Shown here: piece by piece, positions 5,252 through 6,681 of the stretch
Numbering within the stretch: position 1 is the stretch's first letter
How the letters are laid out: every line of letters begins with the position of its first letter
NCBI GenBank assembly: GCA_947506075.1
Contig: CANNNN010000140.1
Coordinates: forward strand, 1-6,681
DNA length: 6,681 nucleotides
Source: Methylococcaceae bacterium
GTDB taxonomy: Bacteria > Pseudomonadota > Gammaproteobacteria > Methylococcales > Methylomonadaceae
Direction of reading: 5' to 3'
The notes under the pieces: generated by a model
The model's database searches: none
What the model was told of the DNA's origin: nothing
Seen by the model: only the letters and a program-made list of their open reading frames with translations
Position numbers and translations under genes: made by a program

Positions 5252-6220
5252 GTGTCTGTTTTTACGCCTGTAACACGCCCGCAACTCGACCAATTCTTTA
5301 GTGCTTATGCCCTCGGTGTAGTCCTCAGTTATCAGGGCATAAAAGACGGAATAGATAATACCAATTATTTGGTAACTACCCGGCAGGGACATTTCATCTT
5401 GACGCTGTTTGAATCGCTGACTGCCGATCAGGTAGCGCATTTTTTAACGTTATTATCGCATCTTGGCAGCCACAGCCTGCCATGCCCCAGCCCCCAAAAT
5501 GACCGGCAGATGAAGCTATTGCGTAAGCTTAATGGCAAACCAGCTGCAATATTTAAATGTTTATCCGGTTCAGCCATTTCATCACCTTCTATTTTACAAT
5601 GCCAGGAAATTGGCTTGCAGCTGGCAAGCATGCATCTGTGCACGCAGGGCTATATTTTTCCGATAAAAAACTGCACTAATTTAAGCGGGTGCAAGAGTGT
5701 GCTGCAAAAAATCAGTGCTCATTTATCGCTAGCCGATCATGAGCTAATTAATGATGAGCTTAGTTTTCAGGCTGAAAATAGTCCGGTTAATCTTCCACAA
5801 GGCGTCATACATGCCGACCTGTTCAGGGATAATGTCTTGTTTGAGGGTGACAGGCTTAGCGGGCTACTGGATTTTTACAGCGCCTGTACCGACAGCTTAT
5901 TGCTCGATGTTGCAATAGCGGCTAACGACTGGTGCTGCGATAACGGCATCGTTAATAACAAAAAGTTCACTGCGTTGTTAGCGGCCTATGAAAGTTTAAG
6001 ACCTTTGGAGCCATTAGAAAAACAGCACTGGACCATCCTGCTTCGGGCGGCGGCGTTTCGTTTCTGGCTATCCCGACTTGAACATCAATACTATCCCCGT
6101 CCAGGAGCTTTAACCCAGCAAAAAGATCCGCTACTGTTTCGCGGTATACTATTGCAGCATCGGCAACAGACTTCTGTACCGAGCAATACCGCTATTTTCA
6201 ACCTCAGGAGCACAGCATGA
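5252..6220 (+). CDS. thrB: Homoserine kinase, aminoglycoside phosphotransferase-fold type
   Basis: The enzyme phosphorylates L-homoserine with ATP to O-phospho-L-homoserine, the precursor used by threonine synthase; it is cytoplasmic. It is the kinase-fold type found in Pseudomonas, unrelated to the GHMP-type ThrB of E. coli. The 322-residue protein begins MSVFTPVTRPQLDQF, matching the family start, which decides for the GTG at 5252. Motifs are GIKDGIDNTNYLV, GHFILTLFE, the catalytic loop HADLFRDNVLF with H187, D189 and N194, and the metal-binding DFYSAC with D207. The C-terminal half has NDWCCDNG and FRFWLSRLEHQY. The gene follows DUF2782 by 12 bp and overlaps the next gene by 4 bp (ATGA), so one operon is likely. 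No strong Shine-Dalgarno precedes the GTG, which suggests coupling to DUF2782 translation. I see no disruption. Confidence 0.94.
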   Translation: MSVFTPVTRPQLDQFFSAYALGVVLSYQGIKDGIDNTNYLVTTRQGHFILTLFESLTADQVAHFLTLLSHLGSHSLPCPSPQNDRQMKLLRKLNGKPAAIFKCLSGSAISSPSILQCQEIGLQLASMHLCTQGYIFPIKNCTNLSGCKSVLQKISAHLSLADHELINDELSFQAENSPVNLPQGVIHADLFRDNVLFEGDRLSGLLDFYSACTDSLLLDVAIAANDWCCDNGIVNNKKFTALLAAYESLRPLEPLEKQHWTILLRAAAFRFWLSRLEHQYYPRPGALTQQKDPLLFRGILLQHRQQTSVPSNTAIFNLRSTA

Positions 6221-6534
6221 TTAAAATGTTTCACCTTACCTTCGTTTTATTGTCCATTTTCAGTTTTGCCTTCAGAGTCATACTGGCACAAATGAATTCA
6301 ACTCTGTTGGAGCAAAAATGGATAAAAATCGGGCCGCATATCGTCAATACTTTATTACTGATCACAGGTATTACGCTGGTTTTTCAGGGTCCATGGTTGT
6401 CGGGGGAGTACGGCTGGATTATCGCTAAAATCATAGCGCTGCTGGGATATATCGGCTTGGGTACCGTGGCGATCAAGAGCCAGGGTACACTGCGCTGGCA
6501 AGCATTTGCCGGCGCCGTTGCCTGCTTTATTTAG
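6217..6534 (+). CDS. SirB2 family integral membrane protein, C-terminally truncated by an IS
   Basis: This 105-residue hydrophobic protein resembles the SirB2 family, small four-helix membrane proteins of unclear biochemical role that were named in Salmonella as invasion-gene regulators. The family start MIKMFHLTFVLLSIFSFAFR is clear, followed by WIKIGPHIVNTLLLITG, a segment around residues 66-84, and WQAFAGAVACFI. Homologues I recall run about 120-130 residues and continue after ACFx with a YIVGVAxTK-like end. Here the frame stops at once with TAG (6532-6534). The G of that stop is the first base of a sequence resembling an IS terminus, so the last helix is cut off. AGGAG (6206-6210), 6 nt before the ATG, is a strong ribosome binding site inside thrB. 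Whether the shortened protein works is unknown. Confidence 0.82.
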   Translation: MIKMFHLTFVLLSIFSFAFRVILAQMNSTLLEQKWIKIGPHIVNTLLLITGITLVFQGPWLSGEYGWIIAKIIALLGYIGLGTVAIKSQGTLRWQAFAGAVACFI

Positions 6535-6551
6535 TAACCGTTCACCTACCC
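6534..6551. repeat. Putative terminal inverted repeat of the right-hand IS
   Basis: GTAACCGTTCACCTACCC starts exactly where the SirB2 frame breaks. Read outward on the minus strand it ends ...GGTGAACGGTTAC, which looks like an IS66-type end. The partner repeat is outside the window. Confidence 0.45.
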
Positions 6552-6558
6552 AATTATC

Positions 6559-6681
6559 TCAAGCAGCTATTTTGTCAGGCACTGTTGATTCTTCTTGATA
6601 TAAAATTGAAGGCACAGGCTTATTTCTTAAATGAGCATCAACTGCCGAGTTGATATAATCATAGCGATTACGATTTTGTAA
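6559..6681 (-). CDS. Partial ORF, C-terminal 40 residues, product unrecognised (probably IS-encoded)
   Basis: A minus-strand frame enters from the right edge and stays open for 40 codons to a TGA at 6561-6559. The peptide includes NRNRYDYINSAVDAHLRNK and ends TVPDKIAA. I do not recognise the family. Its stop lies 25 bp from the putative IS terminus and it is read towards that terminus, which fits the C-terminus of the last gene of an insertion sequence. It does not resemble the usual IS66 TnpC C-terminus as I remember it, so it could be a variant transposase or an accessory gene. Forty open codons alone are not decisive. Confidence 0.45.
   Translation of the reverse strand, partial: LQNRNRYDYINSAVDAHLRNKPVPSILYQEESTVPDKIAA

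Larger units (their letters stand above)
6534..6681. mobile_element. End of a second insertion sequence, possibly IS66-like (partial)
   Basis: Coding similarity to SirB2 ends abruptly at 6533, and the next bases read GTAACCGTTCACCTACCC. IS66-family ends as I recall them begin GTAA followed by a CGTTCAC-like block. A minus-strand reading frame then ends 25 bp inside the boundary, the compact layout expected of an IS. Predicted 8-bp target duplication: tttattta (6526-6533). Family assignment rests on one terminus from memory and is tentative; the presence of an insertion is better supported than its family. Confidence 0.5.

Noticed and set aside
1..6681. Composite transposon formed by the two flanking IS ends
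   Set aside because: The two ends have different termini and apparently belong to different IS families, so they would not mobilise the segment between them together.

Overview
This window is a chromosomal segment from a gammaproteobacterium. RecF, GyrB (with the extra C-terminal-half insert typical of this class), Lgt, a DUF2782 protein and an aminoglycoside-phosphotransferase-fold homoserine kinase all resemble Pseudomonas-type or methanotroph-type homologues. I lean towards Methylococcales or a neighbouring order, but this is an impression from protein style and not a proven placement.

Layout. Positions 1-204 are the end of an insertion sequence that looks like the ISAs1 family: the N-terminus of a minus-strand transposase plus a terminal repeat. 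Positions 205-400 are a non-coding stretch with what may be the last codons of a lost or decayed dnaN. Then come recF (401-1477) and gyrB (1520-3985). Two identical perfect parS sites, 38 bp apart, occupy the recF/gyrB junction; the first lies inside the recF coding sequence and the second starts just after its stop codon. lgt (3988-4773) begins 2 bp after gyrB. A 130-bp gap follows, and then a second plus-strand cluster: a secreted DUF2782 protein (4904-5239), homoserine kinase thrB (5252-6220, GTG start) and a sirB2-like membrane protein gene (6217-6534, ATGA overlap with thrB). At 6534 a second, different IS end begins (GTAACCGTTCACC..., similar to IS66-type termini). Its first base appears to complete the TAG stop of the sirB2 gene, which is therefore 3'-truncated. 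A partial minus-strand reading frame inside this element runs off the right edge.

How the genes work together. recF and gyrB belong to the replication-origin gene group dnaA-dnaN-recF-gyrB. The parS pair places the segment in the ParABS centromere region, which in bacteria usually lies near oriC. lgt is cotranscribed with gyrB by position only and has no functional tie to it. DUF2782 next to this type of thrB is a recurrent gammaproteobacterial pairing; thrB makes O-phosphohomoserine for threonine synthesis.

Nothing here amounts to a new defence or mobile system. The most notable points are the tandem parS sites that double as RecF codons, and the two unrelated IS ends that bracket the segment: one separates recF from whatever lay upstream, the other cuts off the sirB2 gene.
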